Below are positions 6,177 through 14,244 of a stretch of DNA of 20,262 nucleotides, in pieces. Position 1 is the first letter of the stretch. Each line of letters begins with the position of its first letter. A program made the translations under genes and the position numbers. Source of the DNA: JBLIOB01 sp047639575 (lineage in GTDB: Bacteria > Bacteroidota > Bacteroidia > Flavobacteriales_D > Parvicellaceae). The stretch lies in contig JBLIOB010000041.1 in assembly GCA_047639575.1 (NCBI GenBank), positions 1 through 20,262 on the forward strand, written 5' to 3'. The notes under the pieces were generated by a model. That model worked only from the letters and a program-made list of their open reading frames with translations. It made no database searches and was not told the DNA's origin.

Positions 6177-8252
6177 TCATTGTTGTAATGTTTTAATGTG
6201 AGCGCTTAAGTTTTCATTATCTGGTTGTAATAATAAAGCCTCATTAAATGCTATTAATGCATTCTCAATTTGATTCAAGGAAGTGTAGATGTTACCGTAA
6301 AACATTTTAATTTCTACGTCATTCGGGAATCGAACATCGAGTTTATTTAATAATTCGAGGCACTCTGAAAACCGGCTTGTCAGCATCAAATTCTGTACTC
6401 TAATTTTGCCATAATATGGACTTTCGTCCATTGTAATTAACGCCTGCATTAGCAACTCTGCTTTTTCAGGGTCTGATTGACTTAGCCTTTTCCACATTTC
6501 AATTAATTTTTGATGACGTTGACCTTCATCCATGTACAGGCATTGGCTTAATTCCCAAACATATTTCCATTTGCTTTTCGAAACGGCAATCCGCATCCCG
6601 CCTATCCCAAGGGCTAAATCACCTTTTCCACATTCGACAACGCTCAAATCCAACGCTTCTTTTGTTTTGCCTTTCAGTTCTAATATATTAAACATGTGAG
6701 GCACTACTTCAGCCGAATCCAACACTTCCAATTCTACCAGTTTGTCCCATTGCGTTTGCAACGTATCCGGGTTTCCTTGTAGGATATAAGTATCCATCCA
6801 GGCTATATTAAAAAGTGCCACTTTATGTTCGGCAAATGTTTCCAGCGCCAGAGAAAAATGATTACGAGCCAATTTGATTTTCTCGACATCAACAATATTC
6901 CTTACGTTTCCTTCAGTCGTTATACCCTGATTATACTGAACGCTTCCCATAATCATGTTCATTTTTAAAGATTTAGGATATTTCTCCAAGTCAGCACTCA
7001 TCAAAGATTCTAAGCTATGCCAATCATTGTTTCTGCTAACCGTTTTCACAACCCAAAACACTGTTGCTACTGCAAGCAAGCCAATAACCAATGGTTTAAC
7101 CATTTTAAGAGAACCACTTTTAAACTTCATTAATAAGTGATAAATGATTCCTCCTATCAATAAGGAGAAACCGATAGAAGATTGAAAAACTAATCTTTCA
7201 CCAACAACCCCTGGCATTACCTGAAAGATGTTTAAAAAAGGAAGTATCGCTATAGAAATAAACAGTAAAGCAAAAACAGACAATTTGTATTTTCTCGATT
7301 TAAAATATAGAATTAGCAAAACTATCAACGAAATCACGTAAATCAACACGGCAATCTGGTAGCTAACATGCAGCTTTAAAAAATCAATGGTATCCAGTCC
7401 ATAATACGCACCGAATTCGTGAACAGATACTAACCCAGTAAGATAAAATCCAAATGAATTGATAGCGACATTTACTTTATCGGCACCACTATGAGTTCCG
7501 TATAAAGGGTTCTCTACAACCTCATGAACATTTTTTATCTCCCCTAAATCCGTTACCGCTTTGATGGACTGAGTAGCGACCGCTAAAAGCAGAATTGGGG
7601 ATATTATCATTACGACCAGCCTTTTCTTATTCAATTCTGAAGTAAGTAATAAACCTAAAGGAACAATTGCGATAAAAGTCACCACGTTAGGTTTAGACAA
7701 TAAAGCAAGAATGAAACACAAAAACCCAATTAGAAGAGGTGCAACACCACCTTTTCGGTAGTATTTCCAACACATAATTAAAAATAAAATCCCGAACAAG
7801 GCACTTAGCAGTTCATCCCGATTCTTAATACTATTAACTACTTCCGAGTGTATTGGAAGGAAAATAAATATGAGCGTAACAATCGATGCGAGCCACCAAT
7901 TGACTTTTACATATTTACTTAACCAGATAAACAATAAATAGCAAACGAGAATGTAGAACAATACGTTTATCCCATGGCTAATTGTGGGCTTTTGCCCAAA
8001 AATTGCTTGCTCTACCTCAAATAGCGCAATGGAAATAGGTCGATAGCCATAATTCAACTCTCCAATGCTCACATACGTAGAACTAAAGCTGTTCTGAATA
8101 CCAGTAATTAGATCTGTTTCCCCTTTATTCTCAAAAGACCAGGCATCATCAAAATTATAACCGTTCTGAAGGGAGTTCCCGTAGATAATGAAACACAAAA
8201 TGGTGATTATTACAAAAACCGTTTTATTAGAATAACTTGGACGAACTTTCAT
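6177..8252 (-). CDS. TMTC-like GT-C membrane glycosyltransferase, long TPR tail
   Basis: Encodes 691 residues and is a paralog of the 3698-5374 product. Shared motifs are IYGNSLQNGYNFDD (Asp35-Asp36), ISHGIN (91-96), PIHSEVVNSIKNRDELL (133-149), a VENPLYG/YYGLD loop (247-286) and GERLVFQSSIGF (351-362), then RNNDWHSLE before the soluble tail. About ten membrane segments occupy 10-400. The tail (about 415-691) is a long alpha-solenoid with degenerate TPRs and a clear one near 645-680 (NQIENALIAFNEALLLQPDN), roughly 130 residues longer than in the paralog. By analogy with animal TMTC O-mannosyltransferases it likely transfers a polyprenyl-linked sugar to a target outside the cytoplasm, with the TPRs recognising the acceptor. 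It is the first gene of the minus-strand run and its ATG at 8252 faces the plus-strand gene at 8404 across a 151-bp divergent spacer. Confidence 0.86.
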   Translation of the reverse strand: MKVRPSYSNKTVFVIITILCFIIYGNSLQNGYNFDDAWSFENKGETDLITGIQNSFSSTYVSIGELNYGYRPISIALFEVEQAIFGQKPTISHGINVLFYILVCYLLFIWLSKYVKVNWWLASIVTLIFIFLPIHSEVVNSIKNRDELLSALFGILFLIMCWKYYRKGGVAPLLIGFLCFILALLSKPNVVTFIAIVPLGLLLTSELNKKRLVVMIISPILLLAVATQSIKAVTDLGEIKNVHEVVENPLYGTHSGADKVNVAINSFGFYLTGLVSVHEFGAYYGLDTIDFLKLHVSYQIAVLIYVISLIVLLILYFKSRKYKLSVFALLFISIAILPFLNIFQVMPGVVGERLVFQSSIGFSLLIGGIIYHLLMKFKSGSLKMVKPLVIGLLAVATVFWVVKTVSRNNDWHSLESLMSADLEKYPKSLKMNMIMGSVQYNQGITTEGNVRNIVDVEKIKLARNHFSLALETFAEHKVALFNIAWMDTYILQGNPDTLQTQWDKLVELEVLDSAEVVPHMFNILELKGKTKEALDLSVVECGKGDLALGIGGMRIAVSKSKWKYVWELSQCLYMDEGQRHQKLIEMWKRLSQSDPEKAELLMQALITMDESPYYGKIRVQNLMLTSRFSECLELLNKLDVRFPNDVEIKMFYGNIYTSLNQIENALIAFNEALLLQPDNENLSAHIKTLQQ

Positions 8253-8330
8253 TGAATCAAAAATAGAAATAATCAGCTAACAAGGTAAGTCAGTATGTAA
8301 AGATGACATCCGAATTTAGGGTTTTCTTTC

Positions 8331-8358
8331 TCTAACTTTTAGTTTTTTTTCTAACTTT
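8331..8358. repeat. Short direct repeat TCTAACTTT in divergent spacer
   Basis: TCTAACTTT occurs at 8331-8339 and 8350-8358, 19 bp apart, inside a T-rich tract. It lies between the divergent TMTC-like gene (start 8252) and the T9SS cargo gene (start 8404). It could be a pair of regulator sites or simply low-complexity sequence. Confidence 0.25.
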
Positions 8359-8403
8359 CCTATTTTAGTATCTGCGAAGACACCAACTACAATCACCGCC
8401 ACT

Positions 8404-10232
8404 ATGAACACCAAGATTTTAGCCCTCTTTTTGCCGTAATTTTTAGTCTACCATTAATATCACAAACTCCAAACGGCACATGCGCCACAGTGTATCCTAC
8501 CTGTTTGGAAACTATTGCAATATATCCAGCAGGTGCCGGAACTGGCACTGCAGCAGTTGGGCCAGATTATGGCTGCTTGTTGACACTACCTAACCCCGCT
8601 TGGTTCTTTTTTGAAGTATCAACGGGAGGAAACATAGATATTGAAATTTCAAATTCAAACAATGAGGACTTAGATTTTATTCTATACGGCCCGTTTGTGG
8701 ATCAAATATCTCCATGTACTACGTTGCTAACCGCAGGTAATACAGAAGATTGTAGTTATTCAACATCAGCTACAGAAATTGCTAATATTGTAGGGGCAAT
8801 ACCTGGTGAGTTTTATATGATGTTAATTACGAACTTTTCTAACAACGCTACTGATATTTCTTATAATATACTACCGTCAAGTACTGGAACTACTAACTGC
8901 ATAAACGTTTGCCCTCCAATTGATTTTGGTGTTTGGAATGGAGTTAGCACGGAACCACTAGCTTCCACCATGGACTGCGATGATGCATCGGTTATATTGC
9001 TGGCGGATCAAGATGGGTTTAATACTGCCGCAGCGATAACTCCATGTATTGCCATTCAAGTTTTTCCTACCAGTACGAATACAGCTTTGAGCATAGAATT
9101 TTTCGAAAATGGATCTTCATTAGGCACAGAGTTTCCTGCTCCAAATACAAATTACACTGGAGATCTCGGTTTAGCTCAGCCGTCTGTGTCACATGCATTT
9201 ATTTTAAATGAAGGAAGTGCGACTGGTATCAACATGACTTATCAAGTTTTTGATTGCCACACTGGCGCTGCTTTGGCTAGTAGAACATGGGTCTCTGATG
9301 GAAATCCTCAAACGGTTACCGTAAATCCACCACCAAATTTATCTGGTACTACAATTTTCTCAATTACACCAGCGGCTGGAATCCCTGGATTAACTTCAAC
9401 AGACGGGGGCGGAGGAACTTTTGATCCTTCTTTAGTGCCAACAGGTAGTTATGACATCACCTACTCTTGGAATAATGGAACAGGTAATTGCTCAGGAACC
9501 TCCACACATACGGTTACAGTGAGCAACCCACATCACGCAACGTTAAATTGGGAGTACAAAAACCCTCACGGACTAAGTAGCCGCTATCAAGGAAGTTCAA
9601 GGAGGCTTCCTGCAGGAAATACCGTAATTGATTGGGCCGCGGCCATTCCTTACACTACATCAGAACTATTTTCAGAAGTGGACCCGGCAGGAAATATTGT
9701 TATGGAATTAGACCTTCCTGACCAATATATTTCATATCGAATAGTAAAGCATGAATTACCCTTCAAATTAAATCGGCCAATAATTAACTGTTCGTCCTCT
9801 GGTACTTTTTTAGAAGCTCCATCTGGTTATGAAGAATATTATTGGAATACTGGAGATACCACTGCCAATATTATGATCGCGGACACAGGAAATTACCAGG
9901 TCTGGATAAACTATGGAATAGGCTATCTGGCTTCGTATACTTTTCATGTAAATAACATTATTAGCTCATGTGGCACCACCAGTATCAATGACGTTGAAAA
10001 CACGGTTCTAAACTATTACCCTAACCCTTTAAAGAACGAATTGACGATCGAGATTACATCGAATCTTGACTTGCCTAAATTCATTCCTTTTATCGATATT
10101 AGTGGCCGTTCAGTTAATTTTCCCTTTATAAATCATGGAGATAGAAAAATTAAGATTAATCTTTCAAAATTAAGTACAGGGTATTATTTTTTCACATATA
10201 ATGGTGGCCAGTATCCGATTATAAAATTGTAG
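8404..10232 (+). CDS. T9SS-secreted chimeric surface protein, frameshifted in its signal peptide
   Basis: The continuous frame is open from about 8355 and has no ATG before GTG at 8490; from GTG it gives 580 residues. The likely true start is ATG 8404, which encodes MNTKILALF and then meets TAA after LP. Adding one T to the T5 run at 8428-8432 joins it to FAVIFSLPLISQTPNG, making a classic signal peptide. Using residue numbers counted from 8490: about 10-135 is a Cys-rich beta domain like that of the adhesin at 1-1827; about 280-345 is PKD/Ig-like (GGGTFDPSLVPTGSYDITY); about 350-425 (LNWEYKNPHG, RLPAGNTVIDW, EVDPAGNIVMEL, YRIVKHELPF) resembles the end of arylsulfotransferase-like propellers; about 430-490 is a TGNYQVWINYGIG beta module; 500-580 is a type A T9SS sorting domain (YYPNPLKNELTIEI, LSTGYYFFTYNG). 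Export by T9SS is well supported if the frame is intact; function is unknown. Confidence 0.82.
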
Positions 10233-10295
10233 AATTGATTTTAATAAAGTACCATTTATCCTATGTTGAATTGTGAAAAACGTATGAAGACAGTT

Positions 10296-10303
10296 TAAAT
10301 TTG
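10296..10303 (+). promoter_or_regulatory. Putative -7 promoter box of the methyltransferase gene
   Basis: TAAATTTG matches the Bacteroidota TAnnTTTG consensus and lies 43 bp before the ATG at 10347. The -33 element is weak (an ATTG at 10270-10273 with a long 22-bp spacer). It suggests the methyltransferase has its own transcription start near 10310 rather than depending on read-through from the preceding T9SS gene. Confidence 0.35.
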
Positions 10304-10346
10304 TGCCTGACTAAAATAATATGAGCACCTTCCATTTTATCATAAT

Positions 10347-11111
10347 ATGTCAATAACTAGACTGTTCTTAAAACTGTTTTACAACCTTGCTGGCTGTTAC
10401 TCCAGCGCGGTGAAGTCTCCCAGACGTTTCATGAATTTAGGGTTCCACTCTACCAAAAATCATCTAAAATTAAAAGATGCTGACCTTAAAGATGAAAGTT
10501 TTATTAGGCTATACAGCGAACTTGTTAGAAACCTAAATATGGAAGGGAAAAGTGTCTTAGAAGTTGGTTGCGGTCGAGGTGGAGGTTGCTACATTTTTTC
10601 AGAATATCTAGGCGCTGCTAGAATATTCGGTATTGACTTATCGCTTGCAAACATTAAACTTGCTAATCAATTAAATGTCCATAAAAACATAACGTTTAAT
10701 GAAGGGAATGCAACCAAATTCACTTTCGAAAAGGAGAAGTTCGATTTCATCGTCAATTTAGAATCGTCCCATTGTTATCACTCGAAAGAGGACTTTTTTA
10801 ACCGGGTGTACACAGCATTGCAGGATAATGGAACTTTCGCCTACGCTGACCTCATTAATGCAAATAAAGTCGAAAAGACCGAAGCTCAGTTATTGGGAGC
10901 AGGTTTTACTATTTTGCAAAAGCGAGAATTTACATCTTCTGTAGTTGATTCAATTGAGATTAATTCCGCCAAGCAATCCCCATTTATTACGAAGTTCCCT
11001 TGGCTAATACCTCGATTCATAAAGAATATTAATGTTGTAAAAGGGTCGGACGTTCATCTTAAACTGCAGTCTAAATCAGTGGTATATAACTGCTACACTT
11101 TAGTGAAATAA
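10347..11111 (+). CDS. Class I SAM-dependent methyltransferase
   Basis: Encodes 254 residues. Residues about 65-165 carry the Rossmann SAM-binding core: motif I VLEVGCGRGGG (70-80), the acidic end of strand 2 in FGIDLS (Asp97), GNATKFTF before FDFIVNLESSHCY (132-144, motif IV region), and a post-core strand with DNGTFAYADL. The N-terminus (RRFMNLGFH) resembles the 'mNyGyw' lead-in of small-molecule methyltransferases such as ubiquinone/sterol/mycoside-type enzymes. No signal peptide or membrane segment is obvious. A C-terminal cap (about 190-254) is lysine-rich and specific to this protein. Substrate cannot be told; small-molecule O- or C-methylation is the best guess. Neighbours are T9SS cargo genes with no clear metabolic link. 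Confidence 0.85.
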   Translation: MSITRLFLKLFYNLAGCYSSAVKSPRRFMNLGFHSTKNHLKLKDADLKDESFIRLYSELVRNLNMEGKSVLEVGCGRGGGCYIFSEYLGAARIFGIDLSLANIKLANQLNVHKNITFNEGNATKFTFEKEKFDFIVNLESSHCYHSKEDFFNRVYTALQDNGTFAYADLINANKVEKTEAQLLGAGFTILQKREFTSSVVDSIEINSAKQSPFITKFPWLIPRFIKNINVVKGSDVHLKLQSKSVVYNCYTLVK

Positions 11112-11135
11112 TTCATTTGGCAACGCGTCTTATAT

Positions 11136-11240
11136 ATGCATAACGTTAGTGCAAAGTATATTCCTCATAGCTCTCAACAATTTAAAACAGGTACTCCACT
11201 GATGCCTGAATATGCGGAATCTTTATTAAAAAAAAATTGA
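11136..11240 (+). CDS. Possible 34-residue ORF downstream of methyltransferase
   Basis: An ATG at 11136 opens a 34-codon frame ending TGA at 11240 (MHNVSAKYIPHSS... MPEYAESLLKKN). It is in the same frame as the methyltransferase and begins 24 bp after its stop. Composition looks protein-like (GTPLMPEYAESLLKKN), but I recognise no family and there is no strong ribosome-binding site. It could be a micro-protein, a remnant of a longer gene, or chance. It fills nearly all of the 129-bp gap to the convergent arylsulfotransferase-like gene. Confidence 0.22.
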   Translation: MHNVSAKYIPHSSQQFKTGTPLMPEYAESLLKKN

Positions 11241-12848
11241 CTAAAGCATGATGATTTTTCTACTAGTAATTTGATTACCCATTGAGATTTGAATGAGATA
11301 AACACCTGGAGCTGTGTTGACCTGAATGTGATCGCCACTGAAATTGACTTTCCGATAAACATTTTGTCCACTTATGTCGGTGATCATAATCATGTCGGCA
11401 TAAATTGTCTCAGTAAATCGAATAAAACCATCGTTTATGGGATTTTTAAGCTTTATTAAATCCAACTCTACATCTTCAACTCCTACCAAAATGCATAAAT
11501 CAGAATTTGAGTTGTCGTCTTCAATAATCCCCTGTGGCGTCAGGTCTTTTCCAGTAAAACCAACATAATCAGACTGGTATTTCTCCGCCCTAAATAAACT
11601 GTTCAGATTGAGATTAACTACGTCAAATTGATTGTAGACCCCGCTTTGACCTGTCGGATTTCTATAACTCCACAGAACAGTTCCATCTTTCAGAATCTCT
11701 GATGCCGTTCCTAAAGTTGTTTCCGTCACTATAAAACTACCATTTGGAAGTGCATGGCAGCCGCTTTTCTTGCTTTGATATAATGTGTGGCCTAATAACA
11801 TTCCTCCCCATGTCCAATCAAAACTAGCAGGTAGAAAAGCATTGCTCAACATGGTGTAATTAACGCCCACAATTTCTGGCTCTATAAGGTGGAGATAGCT
11901 TTCCAAAGCAACACCATTGCCAGTATTATTGAATACAGAAATTTTATGTTCGTCAACATATCCATCAGGAACCCATCGTGCATCGTGTTGTTTGAAAAGT
12001 TTCTGATCGGCACTTGTCCCTTGCCGGTATACTTGGGGATTTCCCCACCGCCACAAAAAGTCACCCCCTCTGCCTGAGTTCCCTCCTGAATGGCTAGCGG
12101 CCTGGGCAGTAGTGGTGCTGTGATCGATAATGTAGATTTCGTTTAGATGGCGTGCCGAAATTAAGATTTGATCAAGAGCCGCATTGTAGTCTACAGCATT
12201 TACATGAACCCAATCGATATCATTCCCATTGTCAAAATTGATATCCAACAGCTCCGGATGGTTTTCAACCAAATTATAGTTTTCTTGCAAGCTGTCAAAA
12301 TCTTGAACAAGGTGGTCTATAAAGTTCCATTGCCAAACAATATTTGCACTATTTGTGCCAACGGGCTCAAGCTCAATAATTTGATCCAATTTCAAGTTCC
12401 CAACAAGGCTTGCCGGATTTCGACCTTCAGAAGTCATTGTTGAGTCCCCATAGAACCCCATAACAACCAAAAGAATATTACCATTTGGAAGTGGTTCAAT
12501 ATCATGGTGTTGCTTCAATCCATTATCACTGGTAGCGTATGACCAGAGCAGAGTGTTGTCCCAATCTCTAATTTCCAAAGAATCTTTTCCTGCACGTAAT
12601 AATGTGCCATTTTCGAGTAAATAGCAGGTGAGCCCCGGTACTTCACTAAATGTCCATTCATTCACTTTTTGTCCACAGTTATCAACGAGATACGCACTAT
12701 TGTTTAACTCAGGAGTGAATAATGTATAGCCGTGCGACACAAGGGGGTCGTAATGGAGCAATCCAAGAGTTGGCGATTGCGCAAACGAATTAAGCGTGCA
12801 AAAAATGCATCCTATCGTGATTGAAATATTTTTGGGTGAAAGATTCAA
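11241..12848 (-). CDS. Arylsulfotransferase-like T9SS-secreted protein, TTG start
   Basis: No in-frame ATG exists before residue ~130. The TTG at 12848 gives MNLSPKNISITIGCIFC...FAQ, a good signal peptide; a TTG at 12869 would add seven residues but overlaps a -7-like box. Counting from 12869, the beta-propeller of aryl-sulfate sulfotransferase (ASST) type spans about 40-455: HHDIEPLPNGNILLV (121-135), DIDWVHVNAVDYN (217-229), DQILISARHLNEIYIIDHS (233-251), GGDFLWRWGNPQVY (268-281), QHDARWV (294-300), CHALPNGSFIVTE (371-383), WSYRNPTGQSG (400-410). The conserved His and Arg residues (His222, Arg240, His241, His250, His295) fit a functional propeller. Residues about 470-542 form a T9SS sorting domain (NPINDGFIRF, DISGQNVYRK, APGVYLIQI). 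True ASSTs move sulfate between phenols; many Bacteroidota members are uncharacterised, so activity is uncertain. Confidence 0.87.
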   Translation of the reverse strand: MNLSPKNISITIGCIFCTLNSFAQSPTLGLLHYDPLVSHGYTLFTPELNNSAYLVDNCGQKVNEWTFSEVPGLTCYLLENGTLLRAGKDSLEIRDWDNTLLWSYATSDNGLKQHHDIEPLPNGNILLVVMGFYGDSTMTSEGRNPASLVGNLKLDQIIELEPVGTNSANIVWQWNFIDHLVQDFDSLQENYNLVENHPELLDINFDNGNDIDWVHVNAVDYNAALDQILISARHLNEIYIIDHSTTTAQAASHSGGNSGRGGDFLWRWGNPQVYRQGTSADQKLFKQHDARWVPDGYVDEHKISVFNNTGNGVALESYLHLIEPEIVGVNYTMLSNAFLPASFDWTWGGMLLGHTLYQSKKSGCHALPNGSFIVTETTLGTASEILKDGTVLWSYRNPTGQSGVYNQFDVVNLNLNSLFRAEKYQSDYVGFTGKDLTPQGIIEDDNSNSDLCILVGVEDVELDLIKLKNPINDGFIRFTETIYADMIMITDISGQNVYRKVNFSGDHIQVNTAPGVYLIQISMGNQITSRKIIML

Positions 12849-12866
12849 AAATGTACTTGTTTCTAG

Positions 12867-12874
12867 CAAAAATA
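12867..12874 (-). promoter_or_regulatory. Putative -7 promoter box of the arylsulfotransferase-like gene
   Basis: On the minus strand TATTTTTG fits TAnnTTTG. It lies 18 bp upstream of the TTG at 12848 and overlaps the alternative TTG at 12869. If real, it excludes the longer start and leaves a very short leader. No good -33 element was found. Confidence 0.3.
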
Positions 12875-12969
12875 GGATTTATTTAGATAGTAGATGAGAG
12901 ACTTAACTTATGTGTTTTGATCTCGAGGCTAAGTTGATCATGAGTTCTACTGTAATAGAATGAGTAACA

Positions 12970-13701
12970 CTAATACTCAACCCCGCCTCGGTTCAACTGC
13001 ATCTCTTTATATTCTTTCATCCACTCTTTTGTAACGAATACCGAACCTTTCAACCTTACGACTACAATTGGATGTTCTGCATTACTTCTTATAGTCATAC
13101 TCTTATTAATTGGACCGATCCGCTTTGTATCATAACGTCCTTTAATAATCCCTTTTTCTCCAGGCAAAATAGGATCTCTACTGAAGGACGGCACCAAACA
13201 GCCGCAACTTGTATTCACCCGAGTAATAATCAAAGGTAAATTGCCTGTATTGGTAAAATGATATTCGAATAATCCATCACCTCCTCTTGGTATTGAATCT
13301 CTCGTAATTATGACTTCATCAAATTCAATTTCAGGCATTTTATCTGCTTTCACGTATACCTTCCAATGAAAAGAACAACCCCATTTCCCATCAGAAGTAC
13401 GAATTCGTTCGGAGCCAGAAACATCACCATATTTTCCTATCGTGTTGTACGCTATATTGAATTTTATTCTTTCTCCAGGTTTAATTTTCGTTCCTCCTAG
13501 TAGATCACTAAGCAACGAACTTTCCTTATTTTTAATTAATTGAACCGACTCTTTAGTGGGATTATAGATTTCTCCTTCAAGATCTATCGTATCTCCTTGT
13601 TGGCAAGTATCTCCAGTAAATGCAGCTACTTTTAAATGACTCGATTGTGAATGGATTTGCACAAATCCTAAGATCGCAATCGTAAATAGTAATGTTTTCA
13701 T
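12970..13701 (-). CDS. DUF1573 secreted protein
   Basis: Encodes 243 residues. A short signal peptide (MKTLLFTIAILGFVQIHSQ) has no lipobox Cys, so the mature protein is probably periplasmic or secreted. Residues about 25-120 form an unassigned beta region (CQQGDTIDLEGEIYNP). Residues about 125-222 are a DUF1573 Ig-like domain with its hallmarks: FEYHFTNTGNLPLIITRV, TSCGC (164-168), LPGEKGIIKGRYDT, NKSMTIRSNAEHP and RLKGSV. The TSCGC motif is the near-invariant signature of the family. DUF1573 proteins are abundant in Bacteroidota but have no settled function. Most are single-domain, ~130-160 residues, so the extra N-terminal domain here makes this a longer variant. It is divergent from the hemoglobin gene and 100 bp from the arylsulfotransferase-like gene. 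Confidence 0.86.
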   Translation of the reverse strand: MKTLLFTIAILGFVQIHSQSSHLKVAAFTGDTCQQGDTIDLEGEIYNPTKESVQLIKNKESSLLSDLLGGTKIKPGERIKFNIAYNTIGKYGDVSGSERIRTSDGKWGCSFHWKVYVKADKMPEIEFDEVIITRDSIPRGGDGLFEYHFTNTGNLPLIITRVNTSCGCLVPSFSRDPILPGEKGIIKGRYDTKRIGPINKSMTIRSNAEHPIVVVRLKGSVFVTKEWMKEYKEMQLNRGGVEY

Positions 13702-13814
13702 GCCCCAACCTAATGATTACATGAACCTAAGTTCCAGCACTTAACTTGATTTTAACAGGTTTAACAAATCGTTAAGGTATTCTCGACTGGAAATGGGTTA
13801 ATAATAGATCATTC

Positions 13815-13826
13815 TGACGTTCGTCA
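13815..13826. promoter_or_regulatory. Dyad TGACG-TT-CGTCA upstream of hemoglobin gene
   Basis: Perfect 5-bp arms at 13815-13819 and 13822-13826 lie 25-36 bp before the hemoglobin ATG. A second loose dyad TTAAC-N5-GTTAA sits at 13761-13775. Either could be an operator of the 149-bp divergent spacer; no regulator is encoded nearby. Confidence 0.25.
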
Positions 13827-13850
13827 TGTATTGAAACGTAACTTTGCTCC

Positions 13851-14240
13851 ATGCAAGACATTGAATCAATAGATGACGTGAAGACTATGGTGGATACATT
13901 TTACGCCAAAATTCAAAAAGATGAACTGCTTGGACCAATTTTCAATCGAGTGATAGAAGATAGGTGGCCAGAGCATTTGGAAAAGATGTATGGTTTTTGG
14001 CAATCGATCTTACTCAATGTTCCAGCTTATTCCGGACGGCCGTTTCCTCCTCATATGAAATTAGATGTTTCAAAAATTCACTTTGAAACATGGGTGACTC
14101 TTTTCACTGAAAACATACAGACTCAATTTAAAGGAGTAAAAGCTGATGAAGCAGTGGCTAGGGCCAAGTTAATGGCAGCACTATTCCTTTCGAAAATTGA
14201 ACATTTCAGAAAAGAAGGACCTTCTTTGATGGATCGATAA
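13851..14240 (+). CDS. Group III truncated hemoglobin
   Basis: Encodes 129 residues, the usual size for a truncated (2/2) globin. Alignment to Campylobacter Ctb, a group III member, by eye places the key residues: Tyr18 at B10 (DTFYAKI), LGPIFN (27-32), His42 at E7 (RWPEHLEKMYGFW), the proximal heme ligand His68 at F8 (FPPHMKL, Ctb His72) and Trp81 at G8 (FETWVTLF). All heme-pocket residues characteristic of group III are present. Such proteins bind O2 and NO and are linked to NO/oxidative stress or microaerobic life; the physiological partner here is unknown. The ATG at 13851 is the only sensible start. It is monocistronic, facing the gdhA terminator. Confidence 0.93.
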   Translation: MQDIESIDDVKTMVDTFYAKIQKDELLGPIFNRVIEDRWPEHLEKMYGFWQSILLNVPAYSGRPFPPHMKLDVSKIHFETWVTLFTENIQTQFKGVKADEAVARAKLMAALFLSKIEHFRKEGPSLMDR

Positions 14241-14244
14241 GGCA

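Noticed and set aside
8253..8403. TATTTTTG just before the ATG at 8252 as a promoter
   Set aside because: It matches the -7 consensus but sits only 5 bp from the start codon and has no -33 partner at proper spacing, so I did not list it.
11174..11371. Minus-strand 65-codon ORF at the end of the arylsulfotransferase-like gene
   Set aside because: It lies in another frame over the T9SS sorting-domain coding region and has no recognisable features.
11882..12443. Several 60-91 codon ORFs within the arylsulfotransferase-like gene
   Set aside because: All overlap the propeller coding region, whose conserved motifs fix the true frame.
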